From: Rutpela maculata
Taxonomy: Eukaryota; Arthropoda; Insecta; Coleoptera; Cerambycidae
Reading direction: 5' to 3'
Length of the DNA: 64,000 bases
NCBI GenBank assembly: GCA_936432065.2
Contig: OW386292.2
Span: 15,282,918 to 15,346,917 of the forward strand
This document shows, piece by piece, positions 23,101-38,100 of this stretch; the first letter of the stretch is position 1, and each line of letters opens with the position of its first letter. The notes beneath the pieces are model-generated. The model worked only from the letters and a program-made list of their open reading frames with translations. It searched no databases and had not been told where the DNA came from. The position numbers were made by a program, and so were the translations under genes.

Positions 23101-26100
23101 TAAAGTCCATGATTGCGGGGTGCCGCAGGACACAATTGTCATTTATTGAAACATTAGAAATAGAAATAGAAATAGAAAATTTATTGGTGCCAAGAAACAA
23201 GAGTTTTACACAAGTCAAAAAAACAAAGGGTTCATAAATACAATACAATACATGCACATACAAACAAAATACAATATAAATATAAAATAATAATACAATG
23301 AGTTGTATATTCTCTCAAGGTATTAAAATTGCCAGTCTGAAAAATCATTATTATAAAAATCTTCCATAGAATAGAAACATTTGGATATAAGATATTTTTT
23401 TGTTACATATTTAAAACTTTTAGAAGGCAACAGTTTCACAGGGGATGGTAGCAGGTTAAATAACTTCGGACCAAAATATGATATTCCGGATCTAGTTTTA
23501 TGTATTCTGTGGAAGTCTATGTAAATATTTGCTTTATGTCTTGTATCGTATGAGTGAATTTCTTCATGAGTTACGTAATTTCGTAGGTTATCTTTAACAT
23601 ATAAAAGACACTGTAAGATATATAGTGATGGTACTGTGAGAATTTTCAGATCAATATAAGATTGTCTACAATCTTCTCTATACCCTAGCTTATTTATAAT
23701 TCGTACTGCCTTCCTTTGTAATCCAAAAACGCGTTTCATGTTTGGAGCGTGACCCCAAGCATGAATTGCATATGATATTTTTGATTGAATAAGTGCATGG
23801 TAAGTTATTAAGAGTACTTGCTTGGACACTATTAATGACATATTTCTAATTGCATAGATACAAGGAGTTAACTTATTACATAGTTTATCAATGTGAGAGT
23901 TCCATGAGAGCTTAGGGTCAATATGTACCCCAAGAAATTTTACAGACTCTGGATTATTATTTACTCCCATATTACCTAAACTAAAAAACATGATTTCAGT
24001 TTTAGTAGCATTTAAGCTTAATCGATTCGCGACAAACCAAGCAGAGACCCTTGATCGTGTCTGTTCCAATTGTAACTGCAGTTCATTGCGATTTTCATTT
24101 TTATTAATTGTTGTTGCATCATCCGCGAAGAGAATGAAGTCGGCTCTTGGGTCGGCAAGCACCAAGTCGTTGACGTATATGAGGAATAATACTGGTCCCA
24201 GCACCGACCCCTGTGGTACTCCATATTCTAGTGTCCTCATCCGAGAAAGATTATTACCAGTTTCTACTAGTTGCGTGCGACTCATTAGATATGACTGCAT
24301 TAAGTTCACACTTGCATCAGAAAATTTATAAAAACTAAGTTTTTTTATAAGTATACTAGGACAAACACAGTCAAAAGCCTTGCTTAGATCGCAAAACAAA
24401 GCCCCTGCGCAACATCCTGTCTCATATCCAATGTTTATGACTTCCGCTAGTTTGTTGATAGCCATAGTGGTTGAGCGTGCATTACGAAAACCATACTGAT
24501 TTTTATTAAACAGACTATTTCCTTCAAAAAAAGAACATATTCTGAATTTTAGGGCTTTTTCAAAAACTTTTGCTATGATTGGAATGAGCGAAATTGGTCG
24601 GTAGTTATCAAGTAAATTTGTGGGACCTTTTTTGTGTATTGGCACAACCCGGGAAATTTTAAAGGCTTTTGGGAAGATGGAATGTCTTATACATAAGTTA
24701 AATAACTTTGTAAGAGGAATAACAATGATATTGGCTATACTCTTAAGTATCTTAGTGTTAAGGTTATAATAATCTTTACTATTTTTGTTTTTTAAATTGA
24801 ATATTATGTCCCTAACTTCAATAAAAGTTATTTCACTGAAAATAAATTCTCGCAGGCCTGCGTGAGATATTGTATTAGCATTATTATATAGAAATTCTTC
24901 TGCGGTAAAGTCACTATCAGGCAGCTCATCAATAATATTCTTAGCAATATCTGCAAAGAAATTATTGAAATCATCTGGACTTATGCTGCTGTCTGCCGTT
25001 CGATTTTTTGGCTGCGTATTCGTATTTGCTCGTACCACCTGCCAGATCGCTTTAGATTTATTAGAATGACTTTTAATGTACGTATCATTAGCTTTGAGTT
25101 TAGCATTTCCGAGTGCAATGTTATATTTTTTCCTATATTTTTGCATTATTTCTCTGAGTTCCGGAGAGTTAGTAGCTTTTACGGTTTCCTGCATAAAGTG
25201 TAAAATATCTCTCATATCACTTAGTTCCTTGGTGAACCAGGTCGTGCAAGGTATATTGCTTTGTTTGTATGTTTTTTCTGGAAAGGCCAGATCAACTGCA
25301 TTGCTCAAGAAAGTCATAAACATTTCAGATTTAATTTCAATATTTATATTTGGATCGTCAATGAAATCCCAACATATATTCCCTACAAGATTGTTTAGAG
25401 TAAGTAAACCCTCATCTGTTACAGGTCTGTGCTTAAAATTTGTAATATTGTCATTTTCGGTACTGTTCATATGAAAGTTAATTGTAATGGCCAGATGATC
25501 TGATAAATTTGTGTCAATTTGAGAATTTTGAAAAGTACTTTGTAAGTTTGTTAAGAAGTTGTCCAAACAAGAATTCCCTCTAGTATTTGCATCTATTGTT
25601 ATAAACAAACCATACGTTTTTATTAAATCAGTAAAGGTGACAGTATGATAATTATTTTTATTGTTGAAGTTTATATTAAAGTCACCATTTATTATGACAA
25701 TATATTGTTTATACCTACTGATAATGTTTAAAGCCTTTGTAAGTGTATCGAGAAAGGTGTTGAAATCACCTAATGGAGATCGATATATAGTAATTATTAA
25801 TAGCTTATGTTTCTCAGATTGTACCGCACATATTTCACAGTGGATCTCAGTTGATAGCAGACATATATCCTCCCTTCTAGCGAAGTCATTTGCAATCTTG
25901 CGATTGATTAATACTGCTACACCCCCATGAATATGAAGCTTCCTACAAAAATAACTAATAACATCGTAATTGTTAAGTTTAGTTTGAGTAATTTCATTTT
26001 GAGACATCCAATGTTCGCTTAGGCAGATGACATCGTAAATATGGTTTTGTGCTTCAAATTCCATCTTCTTGTTTCGAAGAGATTGAATATTTAGATGAAA

Positions 26101-29100
26101 AATTGAGAAATTTTTAGATTTAGGGGGAGTTGTTCGGGATTTATCGGTTGGTCTTTTATTTAATGATTCAGAAAAACCGAATTTTCAGTAGTGAATGAGC
26201 TGTCTTCCACTCCACACTTTCTTTGGCGGGGGTTATCAAGGAAGCGTTGTCCTCTTCTGAAATCAAACCTTTCAAATGCAATACCCTTTGGCCAAAATGA
26301 ATGTTCATACACCGTTGCTTTTAGAGAGGGGTCAACGCCTACTAAAAAACAATTGTTGTCCTTTTTTTTGTAGAATGTTTCAAGTTGTTTAACTGAAATA
26401 TTCTTCAGATCACTGGTGGTTTTCGCATTTATATATTTTTGTACTTTTTCTTCTGTTACATGTTCCTTTGCTCGTGATATAAATAGCCAAACTTTTTTCT
26501 CATTTTCTTTGGTAGACTTTCTGATAGTTTCTCTTCCTTCGAAATCATTTTCATTTATGTGAGTCAGTTCATTATTTGTACCTAATTGTTTAGGTTTTCT
26601 TTGTTTTCGCTTTACTAGCGTAAAGGTTTGTAAATCCTCGCTTTGTTTATCTGAGATTTCTATATGTTCCTTTTCATCAACCGCATTATGGTTGGAGATA
26701 GGTAATCGATTTACGTAATTCTTTTTTGTTGATTGTTGGTAAGTATTTGTTTTTAATTGTGTGGCCGGCACCTTTAGTTTTTGTGAATAGGTTGGGGCAT
26801 TTGGAGTCGGTAAAGGTGAATTTTCAGTTGCTGCGCTATAAGTGTGTTGTGTGTTGACATTTGAAAGTAACTTAACCAAGTCTATATTTGATTCTTTTAA
26901 GTTTGTAACTTCTTGTTTGACGTTTTTGATGTCCTGTTTCAATTCATTTCTTAGGGTTTTCAGCTCATTTTGTAGTGGTTCAATGATTTGACCATTTATA
27001 ACTGTATTAGTGGTATTATTTTGTTGTACATTAAGCTTCAATAGTTCATTAAGTTTATTGTAGATTTTTTTAATGTCAGTTTGCATTTCACTGAGTGTCT
27101 TGTCTTCATGATATAGGCTTGTAGTTGATCTGCAGTTAGAACATAGGTATATCAGTGTTCTGGCTGATTTGAGAATTGCTGCTCTATATTCGGTGCTGGA
27201 AAGATTGGCACATGATTGGCATAATTTACAGTGACATTTATCACATGTAACCAGTGATTCTTCTTTTGTTTCCACAGTTTTGCAATTAGTACAAGACATT
27301 GCTTAAGAATATCTAAAGCCGGTCCTGTTTATTTCTCCACATAAAAGTTTTTCATAGTCACACAATGTAGATAAGTTTTTATTAATGTAGGTACAAAAAG
27401 AGTCAATTTTGTTGAACACAATTATTGTTGATGCACTTTTTACAGCAAATCACAGATTTGGAACACAAAGTAAACAATCTGCAAGTATGCCACTAATAGG
27501 TTGCACTTTAAAGTTTATTTAGTGAAAGAGTTAAATTTTAAAGTCAATTTTTTCCACTCGAAAATTGTGATTAAATATAGGAACTATTTTCATGATGTCT
27601 ATTCACTCACAGTACTCAATTACATTTTTTCTTTCATATATATTATTAAAAACAGAAATCAATGTGGTTTAAATCTGGGGAACTTGGACGTCGTTTTACT
27701 GAAACGTTGACACCTTGGCTTAGAAGGTCTAGGAAATGTTTGACACAACAGTTGTTGAACTTCCTGGTATGATTTGGATTTTGTGCACACCAATTCATAT
27801 AAACATAGTACCTCTATGCATATATACGATTTTCCATAATCAATAATAGCTCTTTTGATATTTTTAATACTTCGATAATCTTTAGTGCCCATCGATTTGT
27901 TTATTTTCTATTTTGAGACTTCCCACGAAAAGGCAATAGTCGTGATAAAGAAATTATAAATAGACACTTGTTCCAAACTGTTTGTAGTTGCGTTATCCTA
28001 TAAAGTTACCACTGGACGGAAGTATTTTCATGTAAAATCCATTTTTGCAAAGAAAAATATGTTTCATAAACCATTATTTTTATTTAAATAAAGCAGTATC
28101 CTTAACGTATTTAAACAGAAAAAAGTGTCTTAAAAATGTAACAAAAAAAAATTTTCCAAACAAAACAGTAAACATATTAAATGTCAATAATTCAAATATT
28201 ATGTTTCAAAAACCATTATTTTTAATTAAAACAATTTTTTATCTCGGCCATCAAAATATTTTGCATATTTTACACTGAAACCAACAAAATTAAACAATTT
28301 TTCTAATTAATTGTTGAGCAAATTATTAAAAAGAATAGGTATGTATATTTTTATGTTTTTTTTTTTATGTAAATATTCATTCTATTGCTTTGTTCTTGAT
28401 GTCCTCATTAATAACCTGGCCTTTGATGCTATTTTTATAACATTCTAACTGCGGTGTTTGGTGGTTTATACAGGGAGAAGAATGTGTAACTTTGTTGAGA
28501 AATCTATAGAAAAATCTGTCAAAAGGTACAGATTTGTTATATGGTTAAAACCACCTTTTTATTTTAAGGAATCATAATTTTATTTAAATGCTAAAAATAT
28601 TTAACTTAATATTAATGATGTAATATTTCTTCCCAAAAATAAAGCAATATCCGCAATATATTTAAACAAAGAGAAAGTCTCTTAAAAATGTAAAAAAAAC
28701 ATTTTCTAAAAAAAACAGTAAACATATTAAATGTCAATAATTCAAATATTATAATGTTTATAAAGAGATAATTGCCTTTTCAATGCAAAATCCATTCACA
28801 CGATTATATAAATATTTTGAAAAGTAGTAAAAATATATTTGACATCAACCTTGTAAAGCTTCTGAAAAAAAAACCGCTGCTCAAAGAATCACTACTTCCA
28901 CATCCAAGTCTCTTACAACGAAAATACTATATTTGCACTCCACTATGTGGAAATAATTGTGTATGGAACTTTAATAGTATAATATTTGAAATCATGTACC
29001 CCAAAGACCCATAAAATTATATGCATCGGTAATGGTGGGGTGGTGGTGGGGGTGAATGAAGTGAAAAAAATTCTTGATGACTTTGGCTCTTGTACACACA

Positions 29101-32100
29101 CTAAATCACACTATTTTTTCACCACCTTTAATAATGGAGGTGGCTATTGCCATAATTTTTTTTGAGACCTTAGCTCCTCATATTTACTAAATACCAATTT
29201 CATGGACTCTTACTTGCTTACCTTTCAACTCTGGAACAGAATAAGATCAAAATATAATCTAGTTTCAGATCTCGTTAAAATACATACCTGTGCCATATTT
29301 TAAGTCAATATCTTAAACGGTTCCAGAGTAATCGTGCGCACAAAAAAAAATTACAGACAGATCGACAGGCAGACAGAAAATTTTTTTTGCTCAAACTTAA
29401 AATCTCGACGTTTCATGACATTCTAAGCCTATTTGAACAATAAAGATTTTTAAAAAAAAAATTTGTCGTTACTATACTTCCACTGGATGTGGAAGTAATA
29501 ATAAATGTATGTTTGTCTGTGGCTGTTCCACTTAATAAAAAGCTATTTTAGCAATAGACAACAATATGTTGTAACGTAAGGAGCACAAAATCCACATTGA
29601 GTGTGGCGTGCCACAAGGCACAGTTCTTGGCCCGGCACTTCTCATAATTCATGTAAATAATCTGTTTTTAATTACTACTATTTATGATGTATCTTTGCTT
29701 ATGCCGATGATACAGTTATTTAGTTTGGTGGAGCTCAAAATGCGGATAAAAAATTCAAACGCAAGCTTTGATTCTATATTTATCTAGAATCCGATATTTT
29801 GCCCTATTATTGAATACTCTGACTCGTAGAATTAGTAAATTAAGACTTTATTGAAAATTATACTTTGTAGGTATTTCTTTATTTGTAAGTTTATACATGC
29901 TGCAACATGCTAAATTATAGAACTACTCAAAATTAAATATTTAATTGAATAATTTAAAAAATTAAAATTAAAAAATCTTTTTATAATCAGTATATTTTTA
30001 TTTTTTTATTGTTTTCTATGTTTGGACTGTAACTTTTCAATTTTACACAAAAATAGGCATTCAGTTGCAAAAGGCCAAATATGGCAGGAATGACAGAAGA
30101 AAGGGCCAACAACTTACCCGTTTCTCTTGGTTTGCCTATCTCCCCTCTGGCCAGAGTACCTACTTTTCAATTAATGTATTATTGGTGTGATATCCAAAGA
30201 CATCAAATCAAAACATGGAATCCCCAAGTTAAACTCAAAACACAAATAATCTGTTTCTAGCACGGGTTGTTCCTGCTGCCGAAATCGCCGTGGACGAATC
30301 CAAAAAGATACTGCCACTATAAGGCACCAAAATTCCCAATATGGTGTGGCAATTGCCAACCCAATAATTCTTAATTCCCACACCCAAATGCAATAAATGC
30401 CCCAAAATCAAAATTATACATTCTGTAGTGAACATTGGTTTGTGAAACTCGACTATCTCTGGCAAAGTTATTTCCCTGATAGGGAATAAATAAAACAAAT
30501 TGTGCAGTATTGCATTTGCAAAAAATAAATTTTCGGCGGCCATTTTTCAAAATAAGCGTCTCGAACCAGCCAGCTACCAACCATGACATGCAGTGGCGCA
30601 GCCAGAAAATTCGTCTGAGGGGGGGGCAATAGAACCGGCCTCCCCAGAGGATGAGAAAAATTTTTCAGAAAATTGTTGTAAACGGATGTGTATAGATTTC
30701 TCTACTAGATAATATTGGCATTAATTACAAAATATTTATTTCAAGGGATAATTTAGATACTGCTTTGTACTGCTTCTTTATTTTTTGGCTCATGGAAGAC
30801 GACTTGAGGGGGCCCGGGCCCCATGGCTCCCCCCTGGCTGCGCCCATGATGACATGCATTGGGTAAAAGAGGTCACTTTTACTTCCATATCCAGTGGAAG
30901 TATATAGTACTTCCACTGGATGTGGATGCGTATAGTAACGCAAAAAAAAATTGAATTTTTTATTGTGCAAATAGGCTTATAACGTCATAAAACGGCGAGA
31001 TTTTAAGTTTGAGCAAAAAAATTGTCTGTAACTTTTTTTGTGCGCACGATTACTCTGGAACAGTTTAAGATATTAAAATGAAATTTGGTACACAAAAGTA
31101 TTTTAACGAGATCTGGAACTAGATTATATTTTATTCCATTGAGGGGTTGGGACTTAAATTGGGGTAAATGGGGGTAAATAGGTAAATCAAGCAAGAGTCC
31201 ATAAAATTCGTATTTAGTGTATATACTAGTGGCACCTAGAAATCTTGGGTTGATTCCTATAATAAGATAAACTGAAATATAAATGTACGTGAAAGAAAGC
31301 GATATATTAACATTGATGCCAGGCACTTCAGCATGTTAAAAGTTCCGCTGACGACTAAAAGTAGCCGAAGAGATTATTATTTGTCCATTTCTCTTCTCTT
31401 CTACCTTACATTAGCATCGACTCAATATTTTAAAATGCCACTATAAGAGAATCTAAAGTCTCAAATTTTTTTTTTTTTTGGCATTGGCCACACCCATTAC
31501 TGAACGGGGTGAAAAAAATAAAATTGTGATTTAATGTGAGTACAAGAACCAAAGGCCTCAAAAAAATTTTTTTACGTCATCCACCTCTCCACTATCACCC
31601 CCTCTCCTCACTACCGATGTGGCATATCGTTTTAAGGATTTCTGGGATAGACTATTTCAAATATTATATTATTATAGCAAGGGAGGATTTAGCTTTCTGT
31701 CATGGGGGAAGGGGTAAACTCCCGGATGAGTACGATTTTTGTATTTTGATAAATGCAGCATTAATTTTAAATAAGCAATAAATAAAATTTAAAACATTTT
31801 CTCTTTATTAAGCGTTTATTTCATTTCTAAGTTGCGAGGTTTTAGGAAAGTTTTCAATGCATTATTTAAAATGGAACTACAAATTTATTAAGAAAAATCG
31901 TAAAAATTTTAATTTACAGTTAGTGATTACCCCCCAATACCAACCCCGCCCCCGTAAATTCGCCACTGTATTAAAGTTCCATAAATAAATTTTTCTCATT
32001 GTGAGACTTTTATGTAAAATCTGGATGTGGAAGCAGTGATTCCTTGGACAGCGGTTTTTAGCAAACATGTGAGGAACATTTTGAACTGATTTTTCACAAA

Positions 32101-35100
32101 TTGCTATCGAATTGGTTCTTTTTTTTCTTAATAACCTAAAAAGGACATAAATCAGCATTTGATCGTCTGCCTATTCTTTTGATTGAAAAAAATTACCTAC
32201 TTGATTGCAATTTTAATAGTCAAACTATGGCACAAAAGTTAAAAAAGTCATTAGATGTGTTAAATCAAATTTGTAAAACCCCAACCTACAATAATCTTTT
32301 AAAAGACGATAGGGACACGTATTGAAAGAAGACTGCTAGGTCTAAAATTTATTTTTGATTTGGCAGGCTTTGAATAGACCTGAGTTTAAAAAATCACCTT
32401 TCAATGATTTTCTAGCTAGTTTTAATTTAGTCTTTGAGTAATATCTTATCTATGTTTTGTCTTTTTGCAGCTTCATGACTCTGGATACGACCCAGGGAAA
32501 GCACTGCAAGCTTTAGTGAAGTGTCCTGTTCCGAAAGGTATCGACAAGAAATGGAGCGAGGAAGAAACCAAGAGATTTGTCAAGGGCCTAAGGCAGTTTG
32601 GCAAGAATTTTTTCAGAATCAGAAAAGATCTCCTACCTCACAGAGACACAGTAAGTACCTACATTCTTCTCTTAGATAAAATCTGACATTGTAAGTACTT
32701 CCTTTACACAGATTAACGATTAGTCAGAGTGTGTGACACTTGAACAATGATTTATTATATCTAGCACTTGATAAGGGGATAAGATCTTGAATGGTGTTGA
32801 TATGAAAGTAAAGTGAAAAACAAACATTAGATGTACAGCTTATGTAATTATTTGATATGGCAGTCTGCTGCCGATATTTGTAATAAGACTTATGAAAAAA
32901 AGTTTAAAACTAACCATTTGACCTAAATGTTGAAAAACTTTTGGGAACCACTTTTGTGATTGCCTTTGGTGACTCAGTTACCTGTAGTGTCTGTGCTCCT
33001 GTAAACATAAACCGACAGGTTCACTTAATAAACTTCTATTTCTTGCACCCTAGTTTATGTGACTCCAAAAATTATACCAAAACCTATAAACTTAAATGTA
33101 AATGCTACCTACATCTTGGCGTCATTCTCCATAAATCTTTTTTTTTCTTTTTGCTTTTTTTGCTGCATTTTAATTTTAATCAGTAGTCCTCAAAATCTTG
33201 GCATTTCCTTATTTTTTTTCCCGTGTACCTAACCTCTACATCGTGAGACAATGGGGGAACTTGCCCATTTTTTTTTAAATTTCATTAAAGCGTGTGTTTA
33301 TGTATAAAAACACGCCACACTGAATATCAGCTCTTAAATCGCAGTACTTACTTTGCAATAAATAATTAAAACTGAAATATTCACCACTCCTCATGAAAAG
33401 CACTGTGACGTCACATCGAGAAAGCTATAGTCTCGCGTGGGGTCCCACAGATGGCATACTTTAGCCGAGTGGTACGTCTTCACCCTAATTAATAGACTGG
33501 GCGGCGGTTGGCATAAGTCTTTTGTTTTTTATGTTAGAGAAAAAATTTAAAAAAGTGTCGGAAGGCTCAGTCAATTCTCTTTGCATAAGCTGTCTACAAA
33601 TTTTTCGAAAAAAACTATATTTATCGAGATATTCGAGGAAATGTAGTATGAGTGTATGTAAATCTTAAAGAAATAATTTTTCTCAGAAACCTTTGTTTCG
33701 AAGGGCCGAGATTAACGGGGCGTCAAAGTAGTACATGATATTAAGTGAACATCGAATATGGGATTGATTTCAGTTAATTACCGATTAATTACGGTGACAA
33801 AATGGAGAAATTTTACCGAAGAAAAAAAAATCCCAAATCCCGCCCTAATTCCTTCATTTTTGTCGGAATTCAGAAAATAAAAAAAAGTTTTAGCAAATTT
33901 AACTCTATTTAAATTAGCTAGAGTAGTCTTTTGGCGTAGGAGCCAAGATTAAAAAGTTGCCAACTGTAGAAGTTCAAAATTTGTGGAAAATACTCGTTTG
34001 ACCTTATTTTTTATTTCGAGCTAACTCCTACCGTTTCGAAGATATCTGCGAAAAATAGCAAAAAACAGCTTACATTTCGGAGCCGAAAAAGTTACAAAAA
34101 CATGCAATCTTGACACGTTCATATTTTTCGAAAAACACCATTGGGATGTCCGTACGATGTCGCGACGTAAAAAGGAAGTCTTCCAGATAAACCTGATTGT
34201 AAATTGCACGGCGAAATTCGAAAATTCGGCTCGGCACGAACGAATCAAAAGTAGCAGTTTGTGACATTTCAGAATATTGAAGATGTTTTTCCAATGAATA
34301 CGTTTAAATTTTAGGTTAGGTTGTGTTCACTGCTAGTTGTTTCTGACAAATGCGCATGCGCATGCGGAATTATCAAAGACAAAGCAGAATAGGTGTTGCT
34401 TGACGCCATCATCCGACTTTCTCCATCTGACGTCACGTTTCAGTAGTAGGTAAAATCCGGCAGATTTTAATCGCTTATGTTTCTGGAAGACATTTTTTTT
34501 TTAATTTTTTGTTGTCTATGGGGTTTTTAATGATGTTAGTTTACGATTTTGAGAATTTTCAATCAATTTTATATTTTGGGCAAGTCCCCTATTCCGTAAA
34601 ATACAAACTAACCTCCTGGTGAACAAATTTGTTGATATAACAGTATTGAGAATAGTTGTAGATATTAAATAATCCAACATTAAGTTTTTAAATGGCACAA
34701 ACACAGCAAAATTTACTTCAAAGAAACACGTTTAATTGGCGGATAACTAAACGGAAGTGACATCATAACGGCAGTTAGATGTGAACTTATATGCAGAACA
34801 GAAAAAGACGAACAAGTTGACAACAAAGAAAATAACCTCATATACCAAAAGTAAATTTGACGTTTAGCTAGTAGTGATTAGTGTTTGCTGTTATTGTTAA
34901 TATTTTTTACAAAACGACTAAGGCAGTATATCTGTAAAAGCTAATTCTGACATTCTACTTGCGGTAGATATATTTATGGTCGTTTTGGCATTGCAGTGAT
35001 GGAAGTAGAAAAGCTGCAAGGTACGTTACAGCTATAGATTGAACAATACAAACCATTGTAATTTCTGCAAGAACTTTACACCATTTTCACGGTTTTAGTT

Positions 35101-38100
35101 TCATAGATTTTCAACATCGAGTTTTAAAATTTCCTTTCTTAATTTATGGATTATCCTAGTATATAGGGAGTTTCATAAATAATTACTAGCTAACAAAAAC
35201 AACTGCACTTTATTTCAACATAAACTAGACAAAATACATGAAAGCACATTAAAGCCATTTTCCTTATTTTAGATTTTAGGAAGTCAAAACCCGAATGACA
35301 TTCTAATCTAGAGCCGTTAAAAATACACTCTGCTTTATCCACCAGTTTGGCGGGTAATTTAAATGTGTAACAGCCAGAACGCTACACTAGTCTTTTAATA
35401 CGGCCGTTTTTCCTACAACATAAACCCATGTTAAAAATCAAATTCTCACATTGAGATACAACTTACCACTAGTAAAACACCTCTGTAATTTGTTGTTTTT
35501 ACTTGTGATGAGTACCTATTTCAAATTTTCTTTTTCTTGAGATTGAAATGGTCTCCACAATAAAAAGACTTGGTCCTTGTCTGATGGCTTTGAATCATTC
35601 ATTTTTACATTCAGCATTCTTTATTGGAACACGTATGAACAGTTTTTCTGGGGAATGGAGAACTTGCCCATTTTTTTTTTTATTTCATTAAAGTGTGTAT
35701 TTATGTGTAAAAACACGCCACACCGAATATCAGCTCTTAAATCGGAGTACTTACACGCAAAGAAAATGAGGTAAATTCAACCAAAAAGAGCATATGAAAT
35801 CGCGCCTATCTAGTTTCATAGTTAAATCAATCAGTAAAGAATAGTCATACAACTTTATTTGTCTTCGTAAACAAATAGTAGTTTAATAATTATATCTTCT
35901 TGTAACAAATTAAATAGTACAATGACATTTTTTTATGTTCACTAACCATTTTCAATTTGGTCTACAATTAAATAGTACAACGACTTTGTTTTTTGTTCAC
36001 CAACTAATTTTTAGGTTGATCTACACTTTATTGTATGATGAAGTTTTTTTTGGTTAGCCAAAATCTCAGTATTGAGACATCAGACCACCCAAACCAAAGA
36101 TTAGAGATCGTTTATAAGATCCATCCAAATATATCGATGATCCCTGAGAATTTGAACACTGCAATCATGTTATTAATTTCCTATAAATTCGTAAGAGTGT
36201 AGGATAATGCATGATTGATTATTGTCAATGATTTGTATGTGGCGTCATCTGGAAATAATTTCTGTAATAGACTACGTGGTAAGCAAGCAAATTTTATGGT
36301 AATTCTTTTAGAACTTCTAGAAGACGACAATAATATTGGTTTGTCTACCAAGTACAATAGTACAGCGAACTAATACTGGGTTAGAATTACAATTTGATAA
36401 TAGTTAAAAATAAAATATACTATTATCTAGTTTAATTTGACAGAATTCAACAAAATAATAGTCAGACGAACAAAATAATAGTCTTATTCATCTATTTTTT
36501 AAGTTATTGTTTGTTTTGTTGTACGACAACTTTTTATTAATTAAAATAACAATCACCTCTTGTTTAAAAATACCATCAATATAGTTTGGTTTAACAAAAT
36601 TAACGATATTGTTAGTTAACCATTTTTTTTGTTGAATTTACCCATACTATTTCTTTGAGTGTACTTTGTAATAAATAATTAAAGTTGAAATCCTCGCCAC
36701 TCCTCACAAAAAGCACTGTGACGTCACCGGGTGAAAACTGGTCTCGCGTGGTATTCAACAGATGGCGCTACTTTAGCCATTCACCCTAATTAATAGACTG
36801 GGCGGCGGTTCGCTTTGAGACGTCCGCATATTCGATCATAAGTCTTTTGTTTTTTATGTTAGAGAAAAATAAAAAAAAGTGTCGGAAAGCTCAATTATTT
36901 CTCTTTACATAAGCTGTCTACAAATTTTTCGAAAAAAAAACGATAATTATCGAGATATTCGAGGAAATGTAGGAAATTACACGTTTCCCTATAGTGTATG
37001 TAAATCTTAAAAAAATAATTTTTCTCAAAAGCCTTTGTTTCGAAGGGCCGAGATTAACGGAGCATCAAAATAGTACATGATATTAAGTGAACATCGTAAA
37101 TGAGATCGATTTCAGTTAATTACCGATTAATTACGGTGACAAAATGGAGAAATTTTATCGAAAAAAAAAAAAGTCCCAAATCCCGCCCCCTCTAATTCCT
37201 TAATTTTTGTCGGAATTCAAAAAATAAAAAAAAGAGTTTTAGTAAATTTAATCATATTTAAATTAGCTAGAGTAGTCTTTTGGCGTAGGAGCCAAGATTA
37301 AAAAGTTGCCGACTGTAGAAGCTCAAAATTCGCGATTTTTTGCCGTACGTGGCCGACATTTCTGTAGTTATCTCCGAAACGAAAAAAAAAAAAAAATCAA
37401 AAGTCTGCTGATAGCAAAAAATTCGTAATGGAAAATACTCGTTTGACCTTATTTTTTATTTCGAGCTAACTCCCACCGTTTCGGAGATATCTGCGAAAAA
37501 TAGCAAAAAACAGCTTACATTTCGGAGCCGAAAAAATTACAAAAACATGCAATTTTGACACATTCATATTTTTCGAAAAACACCATTGGGACGTCCGTAC
37601 GATGTCGCGACGTAAAGAGGAAGTCTTCCAGATAAACCTGATCGTAAATTGCACGACAAAATTCGAAAATTCGGCTCGGCACGAACGAATCAAAAGTGAC
37701 ATTTTGTGACATTTCAGAATATTGAAGATGTTTTTCCAACGAATTTTAGGTTAGATTGTGTTCACTGCTAGTTGTTTCTGACAAATGAGCATGCGAAAGC
37801 AGAATCGGTGTCGCTTGACGCCGTCATCCGACTTTCACCCTCTGACGTCACGTTTCAGAAGTGGGTAAAATCCGGCAGATTTTAATCACTTATATTTCTG
37901 GAGGATTTTTATTTTTTTGTTGTCTATGGGGTTTTTAATGATGTTAGTTTACGATTTTGAGTATTTTAATTCAATTTTATTTTTTGGGCAAGTTCCCTAT
38001 TGGTGGTATTATTTACACAGTACGGCAGGAAACACCACTTGTACTTATATTTATCCACAACTAGATACTGTTAAACTACACCGAACCATAACCTATGAAC

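Larger units (their letters stand above)
23154..27300 (-). mobile_element. Two-ORF non-LTR retrotransposon (CR1/Jockey group), near complete
   Basis: On the minus strand: ORF1 (27299-26160), ORF2 (endonuclease and RT, ending 23323), a 3' UTR of about 150 bp, then a tail of TTTCTA hexamers (reverse complement of 23157-23180). Both ORFs are uninterrupted and all catalytic motifs are present, so the copy is young. The 5' UTR beyond 27300 and the target duplication could not be defined. Confidence 0.9.

Noticed and set aside
30171..30589. Overlapping minus-strand open frames in intron 2
   Set aside because: Three frames overlap over the same bases, none has a known motif or a plausible partner exon.
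34021..34294. Overlapping minus-strand frames that recur at 37466-37739
   Set aside because: They recur because the whole non-coding TIR element recurs; two frames over the same bases are equally kept, which indicates DNA rather than protein conservation.
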